From NCBI GenBank assembly GCA_963678705.1, contig OY783221.1, positions 8,122,001 to 8,186,000 of the forward strand: a DNA stretch of 64,000 nt, written 5' to 3'. Shown piece by piece: positions 48,134 through 61,331 of this stretch (position 1 is the stretch's first letter; each line of letters starts with the position of its first letter). The notes beneath the pieces were generated by a model. That model made no database searches and had not been told where the DNA came from. It saw only the letters and a list, made by a program, of their open reading frames with translations. Origin of the DNA: Panorpa germanica. Taxonomy: Eukaryota > Arthropoda > Insecta > Mecoptera > Panorpidae. Both the position numbers and the translations under genes were made by a program.

Positions 48134-50839
48134 AGTGTTGAATGTATAACAGGTTCCATTAGCTTCACTAGACCAGATACAGAAAACTGCTTCCAAATTG
48201 GGCATCCGAGAATCAGCCATGGGTAATCGAAGTTTAGTTGGGAACCGCCAAAACAGTTATAGCTATTTCTGAATTCACTCTTATGCTGCTGTCACGCTGA
48301 AACAGACAACGCACGACAAGCGACTATCGTCAATTTAGTTGTGGGGTTACAGTTCTCAAAATGAAGCAAAGTTCTTGGCTGTTGATTCTTATCACAAACT
48401 ATCTACCGACTTATATCATATCTATTCAATCTTCTGCCGTTTTTGTGTTCAATAGGGTGTTATGGAGTTCTTTCTTATTATCACACCTATCTTGGAATGA
48501 ATCGCAAATTTGAAATAAACGTACGTATCCGCACAGCTTCGTTGCTACCATTCTGAGAGCGCTGATTACATTCACAAGATTGGGATACATACAATCACAA
48601 ATAGCATTAGATAGTCATGCGAAAAAAATCGGGAGCAGTCTGTTCCAGTGAATATTTTTTTCAGTTATTAAAAGATTTACTTTTAAGATTGTTATTAATT
48701 TTTTAAATTTAAATTAGCCTTGAAATTATTCGTCATAACCACCATCATAATCATAAACTGATATAATTTTATCTAAAGTTCCTAATTCGCCTAATCTATC
48801 GTCAGAAGGTGAGCACGAATTTTGCGATGATTACTTTTGATTCTGCTTATAGTTGATATAATTATTTTTACATTATTAAAGGATTTCCTCTTTCTTTTAT
48901 AACTTCTAAATATAAATATGTTCTCCAATGAGAAATATTAAAGAGCAATTTTTCTCGATTTTATAGTTTCTTGGACTTAATCGCATGGACTAGTTAGTTA
49001 GTCTTACTAAGAGTTACTTGCTTCAGCAATATTTAAATTTTTATTAAAAATGAAATCGTTAACAAATGAAGTAGGCACTTACTTGTATGATTTGAACTCT
49101 TGGACTAGCATAGACTTAATCTACTCATCTGTCAGTTCCAGGAGTTATTACCAGCTGTCGTGTTTTATAAAAATATTCATGTATTGACAAATTTAACTTC
49201 GAACAAATTACAAGATGAATTTATGTATAAGGAGAAGGAGAAGTTATTTTATTAACTAAATTAATTCAGTTCCCTATATTTATTATTGATCACCACAGCA
49301 CTCAGACGCACAGACCATTGGTTGGTTATAGGAATTCCTGTATTACTTATGTTACCATCAATCTTCTAACGAGAATATGCTAAACAATATGATACCTGAT
49401 TAAAAACATGGAATGGTTATATGGCATAGAGCAATAAATTTACATAAATTTGTCAGGTATGGGTTAAAATAAAACGTGACGGATTAATATAGCGAAATAA
49501 GAAGAAATCCAGGTAGATGAAGGTATGCTAATCAAAGAAATAGTGTCTAGGTAAGGTTTATAAATGCAAAATAGCTCAGGAGTTCCAGGTATTTTAATTG
49601 AGGGTTTCATAAACCTGAATCGATCTATGTTTTATACGATAAAACTTAATTAACGTTGCGTTCTTTCTTTCAATGACATTTAAAGAAGGTTGAATGGCAA
49701 CAGTTGTTGTAAACTTGTTTTAGATTTTCTTGAGAATTGTGTCCCAAAATATTTTATTATAACACATCAGTCAATAAGATCGTACGATGACACATAGATG
49801 GCGGCACTAGTGACAAATCCATATGATATTTAGATACCAACCTTTAAACGATATGTGCCAAAATTTTATGGCTTTTCAACCATTAGTTTGCGATTTACAG
49901 TTGTTTAAGTGACGCTACCTTTGCAATTTTCAAAACAATGAAAAAATCTGAATTTCGTGTGTTGATAAAACCGTTCAAACAAAGCAATGGCTTTGGACTC
50001 GAATATGCGTCATCATGTTAACGTGTTTTTGCTCTAATTTTGGAATAAATACGAGTATATTAAAGATTAATGGAATCGTAGCTATCCTATAACTCCTTGC
50101 TGAAAGTTATAACATTGATTTGTTTTACAAGACCTTAATTTTATGCAAATTAGTTGATCTTGTTATGTCAATATGAAACCCGTTAGAATCATTTTTTAAA
50201 CAATTTTTTCTTACTGTTTCTTGACCAAATGTTTCACTACTACATAGACAATATATAATAGAAATTTAACACTAATAATGAATTGCACTGAGGATCGTTT
50301 TTAGGATATGTTGGCTGCAGTGGTTTTCCTAAGAGATGAAGCTTGCGTTCTAGGTCTGTTAAGCCTGTTTGAGATTTTCCGCAGCACATAATTAGTATCT
50401 TTACCTGCTGCAAGTGACTCTAAAACGCCGATGAAACATTTCAACCATATACCAGACAATCTGATGAAAACCTACATTAACAAAGGAGAAACAATAGTAT
50501 CCAAATTCATTGAGTTACGTTACTCTAAAAGTTACTCTATCTATTTGTTGAGTTGAGTTACTCTAAAAGTTAAAAGAATAGTGATTTAAAAGTACTTAAG
50601 GCCGACTTTATCACAGGACAGCTTAAAGAATTACTTAGTAAAAAGTTTGAAAAACCCTTTTAATCAAAAATTTAGTCTAAATCTATTACTTCTTCTCAAC
50701 ATTCTTTCTGACCAATGCGGATTATGAAAGAACAATTCTTTTCGTACCGCACCTAGTCAGAATTTGCCCATACTTCTAGTAAATCTCGCCTTAGACGAGA
50801 CTGAATTAAAAGTATAAAAAGATCAACTCAAAAACCAAA

Positions 50840-51110
50840 GAGGAATATGGTTGCAGTAAGAAGAAGGTAGAGGATTTGTTGAAAGGACACAGGGAAGGAA
50901 AGAGGTAAATAGCTGAGGTACAGAGAAGAAGGAAGAAGAAACAGGAAAGAGGGAAATAGCCGCAGGGATAAGAAGAGAGTGGAAAGTACATTAAGTCTGG
51001 AGAAACTATTGCTCTAGGAAGAGAGAGAGAGAAGTAAAATGGATGGTGGAAGTAAAAGGAGGAAGAGAGAAAGGGTGGCGCGGAACAATAAAATGGAAAA
51101 AATTCAGAAA
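50840..51110. repeat. Purine-rich repeat, reverse complement relative of 6130-6610
   Basis: It is almost entirely A/G on the plus strand, including a short (GA)n run near 51022-51032. Its complement carries ACCTCTTTCCTT and CAACAAATCCTCTACC, matching the motif repeated at 6215-6265 and 6428-6465. The 125-codon minus-strand frame is serine/proline/phenylalanine-rich low complexity and is not considered a gene. Confidence 0.5.
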
Positions 51111-52469
51111 TGTAATATAAAACAAATGAAAGACATATGTTTTTATTGTGAGAGCGATCTTGGGCGAAAAAATGTATATTCATCTTATTAAAAAGTTTTC
51201 ATGCACCGGACCTGACCCTGTTCGCCACAACTAGTTTACTCCTCCATCTCCAACACCCTATATCAAATATTTTTATATTTTTATTTATTTTTATAGAAGC
51301 AATCTATTCTTCATCTAGAATGTTGCAGATTCTGTAACACAATGGCTCCCATGTGTTGTAGTCATCATCTTAGAGGTTCGAGGTCGAGGGTGTGGCACAT
51401 CGTACCCATAATACATTGAAGATGAGAATAAAAGATGGAGAAAATAGCGTGCTTCTAAATCACTGTTATCAGTAGGAGAGCGGAAACAGAGTGGTTTAGT
51501 AAACAATGAAATGTGGTGGGATTGCATGCTATTATGAAATAAGTAACAACAATTTAGTGATGGCCCTGATAGGGTAATCAAAAAACTAAAATTAAAATTC
51601 ACAGCGTGTTTGGGTAATTAAATATTTCATTAAATATTTTAGATAGCTTTTAATTAATTTCTAACACTGTTCTTTTCTTAAACAAATAAGGTTTATAAAT
51701 AGAAAATTACCATGAAATTTCTTTTTTTTTTGTATATTTCATTAATACACTATGAATTCATAATATTGTTCCATTTCAATGACCACACAGTTACGTGGAA
51801 TTAAGGTTCATCTAACATAACAAAAGTTACCTAATTGGTATGCACGTAAAACTTCTGAAAACCACCTTTCTACAGAAATTTAAAAAGTTTTTAAAAATAT
51901 TTATTTCCAGATGTTTTCACATTTCGATATCCATTGTATTTGCAAAGAATAAGTTTTCTACAGCACAAACGCGACTGTCTTAAGATAATCTTGGTTACTC
52001 GGTTCAAAGCATAAGAATATATCAGTACGCCTCCAATAAGGCACTATACACTGTTAAATTAAGACGTCAAATGCCTTATTATTATTTAGTAAATCACAAT
52101 ATCATAGGAGATATTAACAATTAAACGTAGTAGTGATGATGTCTCACTAATGCACTGGACTGCTTTTTACTGTGTACAGAAATGAAGTAGTCGTCCATCA
52201 ATACCTATAACATAACTAGAGAAGCACTCGATATATGCAGTTACATATATTTAACGTAACTTAATATAAAAATCTTTATTCGAAACGTTTTTGGAGTTAA
52301 TATAATGTAAGATTACTTGATAAAAGTTACCTTTCAGTATAAATTTACATTTTCTTATGTTTTAAACAAGATTATATAATGTTACATATTAAATTAATAT
52401 ATTAGTAAACGATTTTTGTAACAGTATTATGTTAAACTTTGATAAATAGATAGGTAAAAGAATATTACG

Positions 52470-52832
52470 TTAAATATAACGTTTTGTGTGTAGATGGTAA
52501 GGATTATGAATATTTAGTGATATTAGTAATACTAAAACCAACAAAATATTGTTTATAAAATCGTCCACGTAATAAAAATTAACCATTAATTTAAAAAAAG
52601 CTGCAACTTCATGCAATGTAAGTGTATTGGAATAAATAATCTCAAATTGACCATCAGCTGAATCGCTTAAAGCAAAAGTATTATTAATATATTCTAATAA
52701 TAGTTGAATGAACTTGAAAAAGATGGACCCCGGCCGATAGGGAATGACCAACGCTACGTAGTCGGTAGTGTTGGTAATCACTCCGACACTTCTTGCAGAA
52801 CAACCGCGACCGACAATCTTAAAGAAATCCAC
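52470..52832 (-). other. Unassigned 120-codon reading frame
   Basis: The minus strand encodes MDFFKIVGRGCSARSVGVIT and continues NTTDYVALVIPYRPGS, then FFKFIQLLLEYINN. The first 50 residues lie on locally GC-richer DNA and look more like protein than the background. The YRPGS...FxxFIxxLLEYINN pattern weakly recalls the endonuclease domain of LINEs (YRPP...F...L), but no catalytic motif can be confirmed. The C-terminal half looks random. It could be a retroelement scrap, an exon or chance. Confidence 0.25.
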
Positions 52833-53284
52833 GAAGAGTTGCGCCTGCGCCTATGACTCTGAGTATGCCTGTGCCAACAAAGCAAAAAAAAACATGAAAG
52901 TAATTACTCTATGATAGATCTAAATGAGCCACACACATACATTAACTCCTTACAAAGAAGAAGATAATAATAGTAACGGAACTCCAAGTATTAATTATTG
53001 ACGAAGTGTTGATAAAAAAAAAACGGTGAAGAAATAAACAAATTATATTTAAAAAGACGGAAGAAGATGTTTGGAATTCTTTTATTTGTGTTGCTGATGA
53101 CAATGGGGCGGATACATATCATTAAACAAATGGTGGTACTATTTTAGAAGTAGAAGTACAGTAATATTCATCTAGGTGTTGACATCGGAGACGATATTGA
53201 GATCGAATATCATATTCTTTAAAGCATCAGTAGCATAGTTACGAAAATATGAGCAATTGTAATCTCTTAAGCTGATATTAAGAC

Positions 53285-53610
53285 TCGAGTGAACCGTTCA
53301 TTTTCCTTTCAATGCATGTTCACATTCATTCGGCATTATGCTCTACAATGTCGTCAAGCCATGTTGTGCGTATTGGAATTCGCTACAGTACAGAACACGA
53401 GATAAAAGGGCAGAGCCCGAGTGAACGTTCATTTTGTATTTAGACGTTTCATTCTTCATTCTTTCGCTACTTGAACAGCGCGAGTGACCAGTGCCGAATG
53501 AACATATCCATCGTTGGATTGGCACATTTAATTCATTTTGTGATCAGACGGTTCATTTCGAATGAAAGATGCCGAATAAAAGGCAGAAATGAACAAAAGG
53601 TGAACCGATT
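53285..53610. repeat. Self-complementary region rich in GAACCGTTCATT-type words
   Basis: Words such as GTGAACCGTTCATT, CATTCGGCAT, GCCGAATGAAC, GACGGTTCATTT and GATGCCGAAT occur in both orientations, so the region could fold back on itself. It may be an old MITE with several nested duplications. No terminal boundary could be fixed. Confidence 0.4.
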
Positions 53611-53614
53611 GATA

Positions 53615-54095
53615 ACAGCTTTACGGATTTAGGAAAGGTAAATTTTGCGAAAAGGGACAGTGGAGAATAAGAACAAAAATGGAAATATATGACAAATATG
53701 GAGTAGATATTCATTTTTGGTTTGGAGGTACGAAAGGAAACAATATAATTAGAGAGGAAGGTTTAGTACAGCGTTTCCCACTGAGCCCTTGGTTGTTCAA
53801 CGTAAGCACAAGAGTAATAAGTTGTATTGAAAGTAGGAAATGGTATATGGCGAAAAAAGGACCTGGGCCCTAGAAAGCCATACAAATTATTATAAAAAAA
53901 ATATATATGGAGTAGATGGCAGAGTGATATAAATTACAAAACTGCTACCGTACCGCTAAGAAACTTATGGAAGAGAATCCAGGAGGTGCAAGAGTGTGAA
54001 GAAGACCCAGGACGAGGTGGAAAAACTAGCAAAAGAGAAACTAAAGAGGATAGGTGTGGTAAATTGGAAGAGGAATGCGGCCAATAGAAAGGAAT
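53615..54095 (+). pseudogene. Degenerate LINE reverse transcriptase fragment
   Basis: The plus strand encodes GLVQRFPLSPWLFNVSTRVI (about 53763-53820), a decayed form of the GLRQGCPLSPLLFN motif of non-LTR reverse transcriptases. After a stop at about 53871 and a frameshift it encodes KSVKKTQDEVEKLAKEKLKR followed by IGVVNWKRNAANRKE (about 53993-54082). That resembles the RPKTRW...W...A.DR..W tail found at the C-terminus of some insect LINEs. The catalytic YADD box was not found. It is a dead copy with much internal loss. Confidence 0.65.
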
Positions 54096-54140
54096 GAAAG
54101 AAATCTTAATGGAGAACAGAACTCTACATATACCGATGCG

Positions 54141-54498
54141 CTAAGATAAGAATTTAAAGTGACTTAAAAGAAATTTCCTTTTTACCTTCTTCAATTTATC
54201 TCTTTGTAAACTATAATTTAAACATTCGAATGTAATATGGTCCAATGTTCCAGTACTACCAAATTCACATTTAATTAAACGTTGATTTTGCAAAGATGAA
54301 CTGGAGTTTGCAATGAGAATTTTTAATTCCAATTATAATGGAAAAGATTTTGTGGAGTTCACCTTTGAACCATCTTCCTTTAATTAAAATTGGATGTGGC
54401 AAAAAATATTCCTTTCTTCTCAGCTGGCATTTATTTATATAATCGACGTTCCACAATTTATAGTCACCACAAATTTTATATTCGACTATATTTTCCAA
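54141..54498 (-). pseudogene. LINE C-terminal remnant (CxCG...DHI...ECxxY)
   Basis: The minus strand reads GRWFKGELHKIFSIIIGIKN in one frame and, after a frameshift near 54300, NQRLIKCEFGSTGTLDHITF then ECLNYSLQRDKLKK. The C(x)FG...GTLDHI.FEC..Y pattern is the cysteine-containing tail after the RNase H domain of Jockey/CR1-like LINEs, with the second Cys lost. It lies convergent with the LINE fragment at 53615-54095, so it is a separate insertion. Confidence 0.65.
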
Positions 54499-55608
54499 TT
54501 TATAATTTCTTTAGGTATTTTATCCGGAGAGATTAGGTGGCATGGGTCGATATCCTTCCTCTCTTTAACTTGTGAACCATTGTCATTAGATTTTCAAAAA
54601 AGGATGTGTCCTCCTTTCAAAACAAACTACTTATATATTTGATGTGCATTTGTTTCCTGCAATACGCGATATACAGCCCCTTGATGGTTGATTCGTTAAG
54701 CTAGCAACGATTCTTCCAGCATCCATTTCAAGCCCTATCTGTACGCTATTAGTAGTAATGGCATTTGTCGATAACTGTACCTATACCCTATACCTTATAC
54801 ACCAATACATACCATTCGTTACACGATGAAACGGCTATGTGTAAGTATGCATAAAAAACAAGAGCAGTAACTAGCTTCGATCCCTTCAGGCTATTTGCCT
54901 ATGTACGAGTATTACAGTAGTTGCAAAGAGTTCAAAACTTAAATTTAATTTATAAAAAAAACATCAGCCATTATTAAGAAATTCAATTTTTACCGGTTGT
55001 GAAATTTATACAATATTGACTACGATGTGTGGTTATTTCTATTGGAGACTGATGCTTCTACAATCGCACTAAGCATACGTTAGTCGACCGACAGCGTGTA
55101 GCGAAAACGCTTCTATTTCGATTGATATCCCTCTCATGCCTGAAGACACATTAGGCTGAATTGCTATAAAGAAATTCATCTGAAAGTTAGAAAAACCGCT
55201 ACTGAAGTGTTATTAAAACACCATATAGCAATAGATCTTTATCAAGTGCTCGGGATTTTAAGTGGTTTAAGCATACCACTATATATATATATATTGAAGA
55301 TAAATATATTGAAAAACTTGGTTTCAGATCCGATCTGATCATCAGTTTGTCTATTCGTGCGATTCTTGAAACTACAGAATTGACAAAGAATGTATAAGGC
55401 AAATTTTACATAAGAATTTTAACAGGCAAAAAGAGTGTGCAAAAATGGTGCCAGAATTATCACAATTAAAACGTAGGGAAGAGATGGAGTAGGCATAGAA
55501 AGGGAACAAATCAGAAGTGGGATTAGGAAGAAGCCAGAAGAGACTCAGTGAAAAGGTCTACGTGAAAACGTATTAGATAAGGTAATTTTTCAATGTTTCA
55601 TAAAATGT

Positions 55609-56137
55609 AAAGCCTCATTCCCATTTACTGTTTTGATATTTAATTTACTGTTTTTATTTCATATTTTAATCTAGATTTCAGGTTTTCGTTTAAGCATTCC
55701 TTTTCACATTTGTGTTTTCATTTAAGTTTAGTTAATTTAGTTGGTGCGTATGCATCATTGGTAATATAAATTTTGACAATTCGACAAAATTGTATGTGAA
55801 ATAATTAAAATTGCTATTTTTAAAAACAATTAGTATTAGAAATTGTTTTCGCTTCTATATTTTCCAAAAACTATCATTTAAATTCTTTTAAAAGTAAATC
55901 CTACTGCATTTTGACAGATTTTCACGTTTTTCAGGTTATAATGTAATATAGTTTTTCTTAATTTAATATTTTTAATTTAAAACATTGGACATTGTAAGGT
56001 TCTAAAAAAACTAAGAACAATTAAAAAATAAATTAAATTAAAAATGGTATTGTACGCGTATTGCCATATGCTAAACAATTTAAATAAATACAAAATATAA
56101 AATAAAATTAAAGCAGTGAGTGGGAATGATACTTTAT
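55609..56137 (+). mobile_element. MITE with TCATTCCCAYTYACTG ends, copy A
   Basis: The left end, AAGCCTCATTCCCATTTACTG without its last base, and the right end, CAGTGAGTGGGAATGATACTT without its first base, are inverted repeats about 528 bp apart. The interior closely matches 62533-63048 in reverse orientation, for example CTACTGCATTTTGACAGATT and CGTATTGCCATATGCT. It has no reading frame. A flanking TA is present on both sides, which may be a mariner-type duplication but is weak in such AT-rich DNA. Confidence 0.8.
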
Positions 56138-56609
56138 AGAGAAATAAATAAATGAAATGGTTCGTCAGACCGAAAAGCGTACACAATTATAAAATAACTA
56201 AATGTTTATACTACTCGTACATCAGAACCACTATTTATTCTCTCAAGCTTTAAATATTTTATATTTTCTGTGTTTTATGTTATAGATTGTACTATATATG
56301 CATTTCTATGACATACAATTTCCGGGAAACCTTTGACATTTTCAGAATTGATAAACAGTGACGAATCAGTTATAGGTAGACGCCTTAGAAATTTCAATGC
56401 AAGTACAATACAAGTAAATACAATAAAAATTATTTTGCAACTCATTCATAAGATGTTGAATTGTATGTAACCAATCTATGATATATTTTATTTAAATGTA
56501 TATACCATAGATATGGATTCCTTAGAGCAATAGCGACACAACTTAGAAAAAGACAAATAAAATAAGTAAATGGCTATTCGAAAAATTCGTTGGGTTACTT
56601 TAGGTTAGC

Positions 56610-57246
56610 AATGGGCTTGTGTCCTCATTTTATAGTTGTCGATTTTTCAATTGTTAATTGAAATTGATGTTAATAAATGTGTAAACGTGTCTATTTTATT
56701 AAATATCTAAATGTTGACGGAGATATAGCAATTAAAAATTTGAATTGTAGTTTTAGCGCTAGAAATGGTCGGCCATATTTGTATGACGTGAAATGCATTT
56801 TAACGTCAGTTATTTGTTGAGTAGGTCAGTGCTGTGGTAATGTTTTGTAGCTGTTGGTACTCAAACAATCAAGTCAAGTCAAAGAATAATAAGTTTTTAC
56901 TTTATTTAACCCTGTTAAGGCAGACATATTATTGAAATTGTATTGTTCCTTGAAATAACTGTAAATAATATTTGATATTTTGATATATAAATACATATAG
57001 CAGAGATTTATGAGCTGTAAGGTTGGTAACCTTACACAAGGATTGTGATGTCACATGCATTTCGAATGTATACAACGTTGAATCCCTTTAATAATTAAAG
57101 AGACAAAATGACTTTTTTAATTGTTAATATCTTTTAACATAAAAGGAGTTATTAAAAAATAATTGAACATTTGAGGTTCTAGTAACCCACTTTATCAATA
57201 TATAGTATAGTTTTATAGAAATTAAGACATAGGACACAAGCCCATT
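56610..57246 (+). mobile_element. Inverted-repeat element AATGGGCTTGTGTCC, copy 2
   Basis: A 637-bp full-length copy in the same orientation as 44779-45417, similar along its whole length with scattered substitutions. Its right end is GGACACAAGCCCATT, a perfect inverted match of its left end. Confidence 0.85.
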
Positions 57247-57939
57247 TGATTAAACGTAATTATATCAACTATAATTATATCAACGTAAGTCATATCAACT
57301 ATAATCAGAATCAAAAGTATTCATTGTAAAACTCCAGCTCATCTGTATAAAATTAATAATAAAATCTTTAGGAATTAGGAACTATAGATCACATTATAGC
57401 AAAAATGCAAAAATTATTCAGTAGTTAATATTAGATGTAATTAAACTTTTCCCTATGTTAAGTGATTCAAAATTAATTAGTGTATTATTCAAATATTTAG
57501 ATAATTGTAAAATAGAATTATAAATTCATGTAAAAGTATAGATAACAAATAGCTGTTAGTGTCTAACTATCTATTAATAGTTATTTAAAAATAAGTAAAT
57601 ATATTTAAAATTTATCTATCATAACAAAAGTTAAGTGGTATATAAACAATTATACAAATTACGACTTATTTAACTGCTTTTTGAAAATAAATTTACCCTC
57701 TTGCGCATTAGCATAATCATAAAACCTCTTAAGAACGCTATTTTAAGTATTATAAAATCCTTTAAGAATTAAAGGTCTTTATAATATAGCTATAACGTAT
57801 TAAAAGGCGTCTATTTTAGATTAAACATTACTATATATTACGTCAGTAAAATATTACATGAATGTAATAAATAGCATCAACGTTTTGAGTTTTGCGGGGA
57901 CCTTATTTACATGGTGTTAAATAAGTCCCTAAGGATAAT

Positions 57940-58252
57940 TTAAACGCGATTTGCGATGTTTTCCTTCTGCACGACAACGCGCGGATGCATACAGCAACTG
58001 TAACTCGTGATAAACTTACTAAAATACACTGGCAACCTCTTGCTGACCCACCTTACAGTTTGGACTTACTCCCATGTGATTAACATATATTTGGTTCAAT
58101 GATGGATGCATTAGGACGATGAAAATTGAACATGACGCTGCTTTGTGTCATTGGCTACTAAAAAAACTTTTAATTTCCATGAGGAAGTCAAAAAGGTTTC
58201 TATCCGATGGAGAAAATGTATTTCTGTCGAAGGAAACTTCGTAGAAAAATAA
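57940..58252 (+). pseudogene. Mariner-family transposase remnant
   Basis: The plus strand encodes FLLHDNARMHTATVTRDKLT followed by PLADPPYSLDLLPCD, which carries the second and third aspartates of the DD34D catalytic triad (HDNARxH and YSxDLxPCD). After frameshifts it continues EEVKKVSIRWRKCISVEGNF VEK and a stop (58250-58252), the standard mariner C-terminus. The DNA-binding region and first aspartate are missing and stops interrupt the frame, so it is inactive. It is a different lineage from the fragment at 13975, which ends ALDGDYVDE. Confidence 0.85.
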
Positions 58253-59399
58253 GGCACTCTATTTGCGTTTTTAAATATCACTAATAAAACTGTATTAAAG
58301 TTGTAGTAACGGTTTATATTTGAGTGAAAATGGCATATATAAAGTTTCGTAAAATTGGTAAAATGTTTACTTTGAAAGTTTTGTAAAATAAAATATTTCT
58401 GGTCAAAATTTCAACAGTCTTATTAGACACTGCACAAAAATATAGCATATATATGAAACTTATATTTTCTTACAAGGATACTATTTCCTTTGTTGCATTG
58501 TTGACGTTTCACATACAATACACCCATTCGACGCAGCATTTCCTGTCCTCCTTCCATCCTCCATCTATATTGCTAAATATATACGAGTATATACCCATGG
58601 TATATATGTATTTCTCCATTTCGTAATTCTGTATATTTCTTCTACTTTTCTTGTACTTTGCAATAGAACTAGGAAATGTGGATTCTTTCCCTAACTCGTG
58701 CTTCCTCCATACTTCGTCCTCGTTACCGTCTTGTGTACTACTCGGTACTCGTATTTTCAAGGCTTTCTTCTTCTTGTGGAAGATCAGTATGAATTCAACA
58801 TCCATGCTACGCTATTGAATGCAACTACGACTAGAAAGCTATTGCAAGTATGAGATGTGCATGGAACGGCATTTATGTTCGGCAAATTCTATGTTCTAAG
58901 TTGATGTTACCATGCTGGTAGCAAAAAGCTTTTCTCTTTATAGTTTTGTATGAAACTGTACTAAGCTTTGATATCTATGAAGTTGTAATGATACTTAGAA
59001 AAGCAAATATACTTTTGGAGAAGATTGCAACAACATGCTCTACGTATATAAATCAGGAATTCTCTGTATTTTATACTTAAATGAATCTGAGGAGAAGGTA
59101 TGATGAAAGAAATAAAAAAGTATTACGTAGGAAGATATATAGCAGCCCCGTAAACATTTTGGAGTCACTTTGACATCATATTGAAGATGCGTCATGATTT
59201 CTTTGCCCAGAAAGAGTTCATTTATAGTTCAGTTTCTCACATTTTTTCATATAAAATGTCTACTTTATCGGCTACAGATGGCGAAATTACTCCACCTGTC
59301 GGAATACAAATGAAGATAAAGTTGATGCGAACTATAATTGAAGTGAAATAGTGATAGAAACGTCACTAAATAGGGCACTTCACCAAATTGTTTAGTGGT
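58253..59399. other. Gene-free stretch
   Basis: Probably begins with the 3' non-coding end of the mariner remnant. A minus-strand frame at 58509-58805 is 98 codons long but lysine/serine-rich with no recognisable domain, and is not supported as a gene. Confidence 0.4.
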
Positions 59400-59660
59400 A
59401 GAGATAATAAGACTAAAAGAAGAAGGAATAAAGGTACGGAATCTGATGAAAGAAAGAGATATAGAGGTCCAACAACAGGATACGAAGAGGATGGATTAAT
59501 TTAAGTACAATACTAGATACAGTCAGTTATGGTCGAAAAGAATGGCGCTACACCTAGAAAAACAAGGAGGCAATGAAAAGAAAATGATGACGAGGTTTAG
59601 ACTAGGAACGAAGAAAGAGGAAGTAGATACTGGGATGCAGAAAAAGAGAAACTAATAAAC
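59400..59660 (+). pseudogene. Degenerate LINE C-terminal fragment
   Basis: It encodes MKERDIEVQQQDTKRMD, then after a stop TRYSQLWSKRMALHLEKQGG and MMTRFRLGTKKEEVDTG. This recalls the SRYN..YK...........YL....G......M.ARFRLGNE.R...YW segment that precedes the cysteine tail in one group of insect LINEs. The cysteine motif itself is not present. It is short and partly frameshifted, so the assignment is moderate. Confidence 0.45.
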
Positions 59661-59939
59661 AACCTATTTTGCCTATTTGCATAACCTATATGAGTTTTAT
59701 TTCTTCGATATCCAAAGTAAGACTTCACACCTCTCTAACCACGCTGCAGAATCAAAATTTGTTTCAAATTACACAAACATTTTGGAATTACACAAACATT
59801 TTGGATCCTTCAATTCATCATTTCATCCACAAAGTGCATTGCCTTTTAGATTCCTGGCAAAAACACATGTACCTAGGTTAGACATCAGTCTTACTCGTCT
59901 ATTAGTTAAATTCGAGTAGATATAAAATGATAATAAATA

Positions 59940-60075
59940 GTAAATAATGGACACACAAATATAGACGAAAACACAAACAACGTTGTGTCAAAATTCACTA
60001 CTTTTCGAGTTTTACAACCACAAACATACGCAGGCTGAATTATTATATGTAAAGACACAAAACTTTATATATTTT
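59940..60075. repeat. Dispersed repeat, second copy of the 28175-28375 type
   Basis: AACGTTGTGTCAAAATTC, ACTACTTTTCGAGTTTTAC and ACAAACATACGCAGGCTGAA match 28175-28375 in order, with an internal deletion. Confidence 0.6.
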
Positions 60076-60884
60076 TGTCGAAAAATAAAAAAAAACCTCA
60101 CAACTTCATTGCACGCGAACAAGCTCAACGTTAAGCTCGTTGCAGTTTTTGTGCATCAAGACGCCGCCATTCCACCCCACACTATTTTCCTTCTTGTAAC
60201 CTCTCTCCCGCCTCTAAGTTCATCCCAATGGTGCTTTCAACATCCCCTTCCTACCTCCTATCACCACCCACAAACTCGTTTTATGGGTCGATATAGAAAA
60301 TGCGAACAGTTTGTTTTAAAGTTTACAAAAAACGTATTTTTACAAGAAGTTTTGGTGCTTTTTTTTCGAAGAAACTTAAGATTATTACAAGGACATGTAA
60401 TAGTTAGTTCAATGAGGAAATGTCTACTGCATTATAAAGAGCTTTAAAGCTCTGTTCACATTATGAAATATTGTGGGATGAAGAATTATTACAAACAAAC
60501 TTTTATTTACTTTATAGTTACTAACGACTAAACAGAGTACTCTTGAACAATACAAACATTTGTCTTATATAAATATTAGGTAAATATTACGTTTTAAATG
60601 ATAATAAAATAACTTTATACTACGCTAGATAAAAAAGCTCTACCGCCATATATCTGAACACGAACATATTTTACTACATATTTTAATTTTTTTTTACTTT
60701 TATTTATCACGGACAACATCCTTCTAATGTTGGTACTTCTTATGGTTTCGATGCTATTTATACGTGGATAACAAGTGAACTGAAAAAAGGCACAAGAGAA
60801 ATGTAGAGCGAAAATATTTCACTGCTATGCAAATACAAAATGAGCACATTATATACTCGCTGATATTTAGTATACTTATTATTA
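60076..60884. other. Gene-free stretch with a plus-strand open frame
   Basis: A 154-codon frame crosses 59983-60447. Its start lies inside a dispersed repeat, and it shows no domain, signal peptide or homologue I recognise, so it is not called a gene. The rest is AT-rich. Confidence 0.4.
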
Positions 60885-60980
60885 TTATATACTAGCTAAA
60901 CTCTGCCACGCATTTCTGTGGCTCAGTCTGATATGAAATGAATGGGAAAGTAAATGAAAAACATACACACAAACACTAAA
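60885..60980. repeat. Dispersed repeat, 5' part of the 28175 type
   Basis: TATACTAGCTAAACTCTGCC then ACGCATTTCTGTGGC resembles the start of the 28175-28375 repeat and the GC-rich head of a common insect repeat class. The copy lacks the conserved core. Confidence 0.4.
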
Positions 60981-61331
60981 GTGTTTATTGTTACATAATT
61001 TCAAAATAAGCATAGACATATTTTTATTAGGGCTGTATTCAGTACGTAATCTTGGCGAATTGAACATTGATCTAGGGAAATGAGAAATTCATGCTTGCAC
61101 ACATATCCGTGTAAAGGCAGACACGTGAGAACAAGTGGCACAAAATCAAAGAAAAAATGTACGGTATCCCATTACATGCGCATCAATTGTGAAATATGAA
61201 TACAATTTTGATACGGAGTAGGCAAAATTTTTACTCGGGCAAAAAAGAAAATAAGGTACATAAGTTTTAATAAAGCATCAAAATATTTAATAATGAAAGA
61301 CAACAAACAATTAGTCATACCTTATATTGTA

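Larger units (their letters stand above)
48131..53284. other. Gene-free region with low-complexity patches
   Basis: No host gene is supported. It holds a purine-rich repeat (50840-51110) and an unassigned minus-strand frame (52470-52832). A segment near 51960-52030 (ACGCGACTGTCTTAAGATAA) resembles 23480-23530, so it is probably another dispersed repeat. The rest is AT-rich with nothing recognisable. Confidence 0.45.

Noticed and set aside
50806..51183. 125-codon minus-strand frame
   Set aside because: Low-complexity translation of a purine-rich repeat related to 6130-6610.
59983..60447. 154-codon plus-strand frame as a gene
   Set aside because: It begins inside a dispersed repeat and shows no domain, membrane or signal features.
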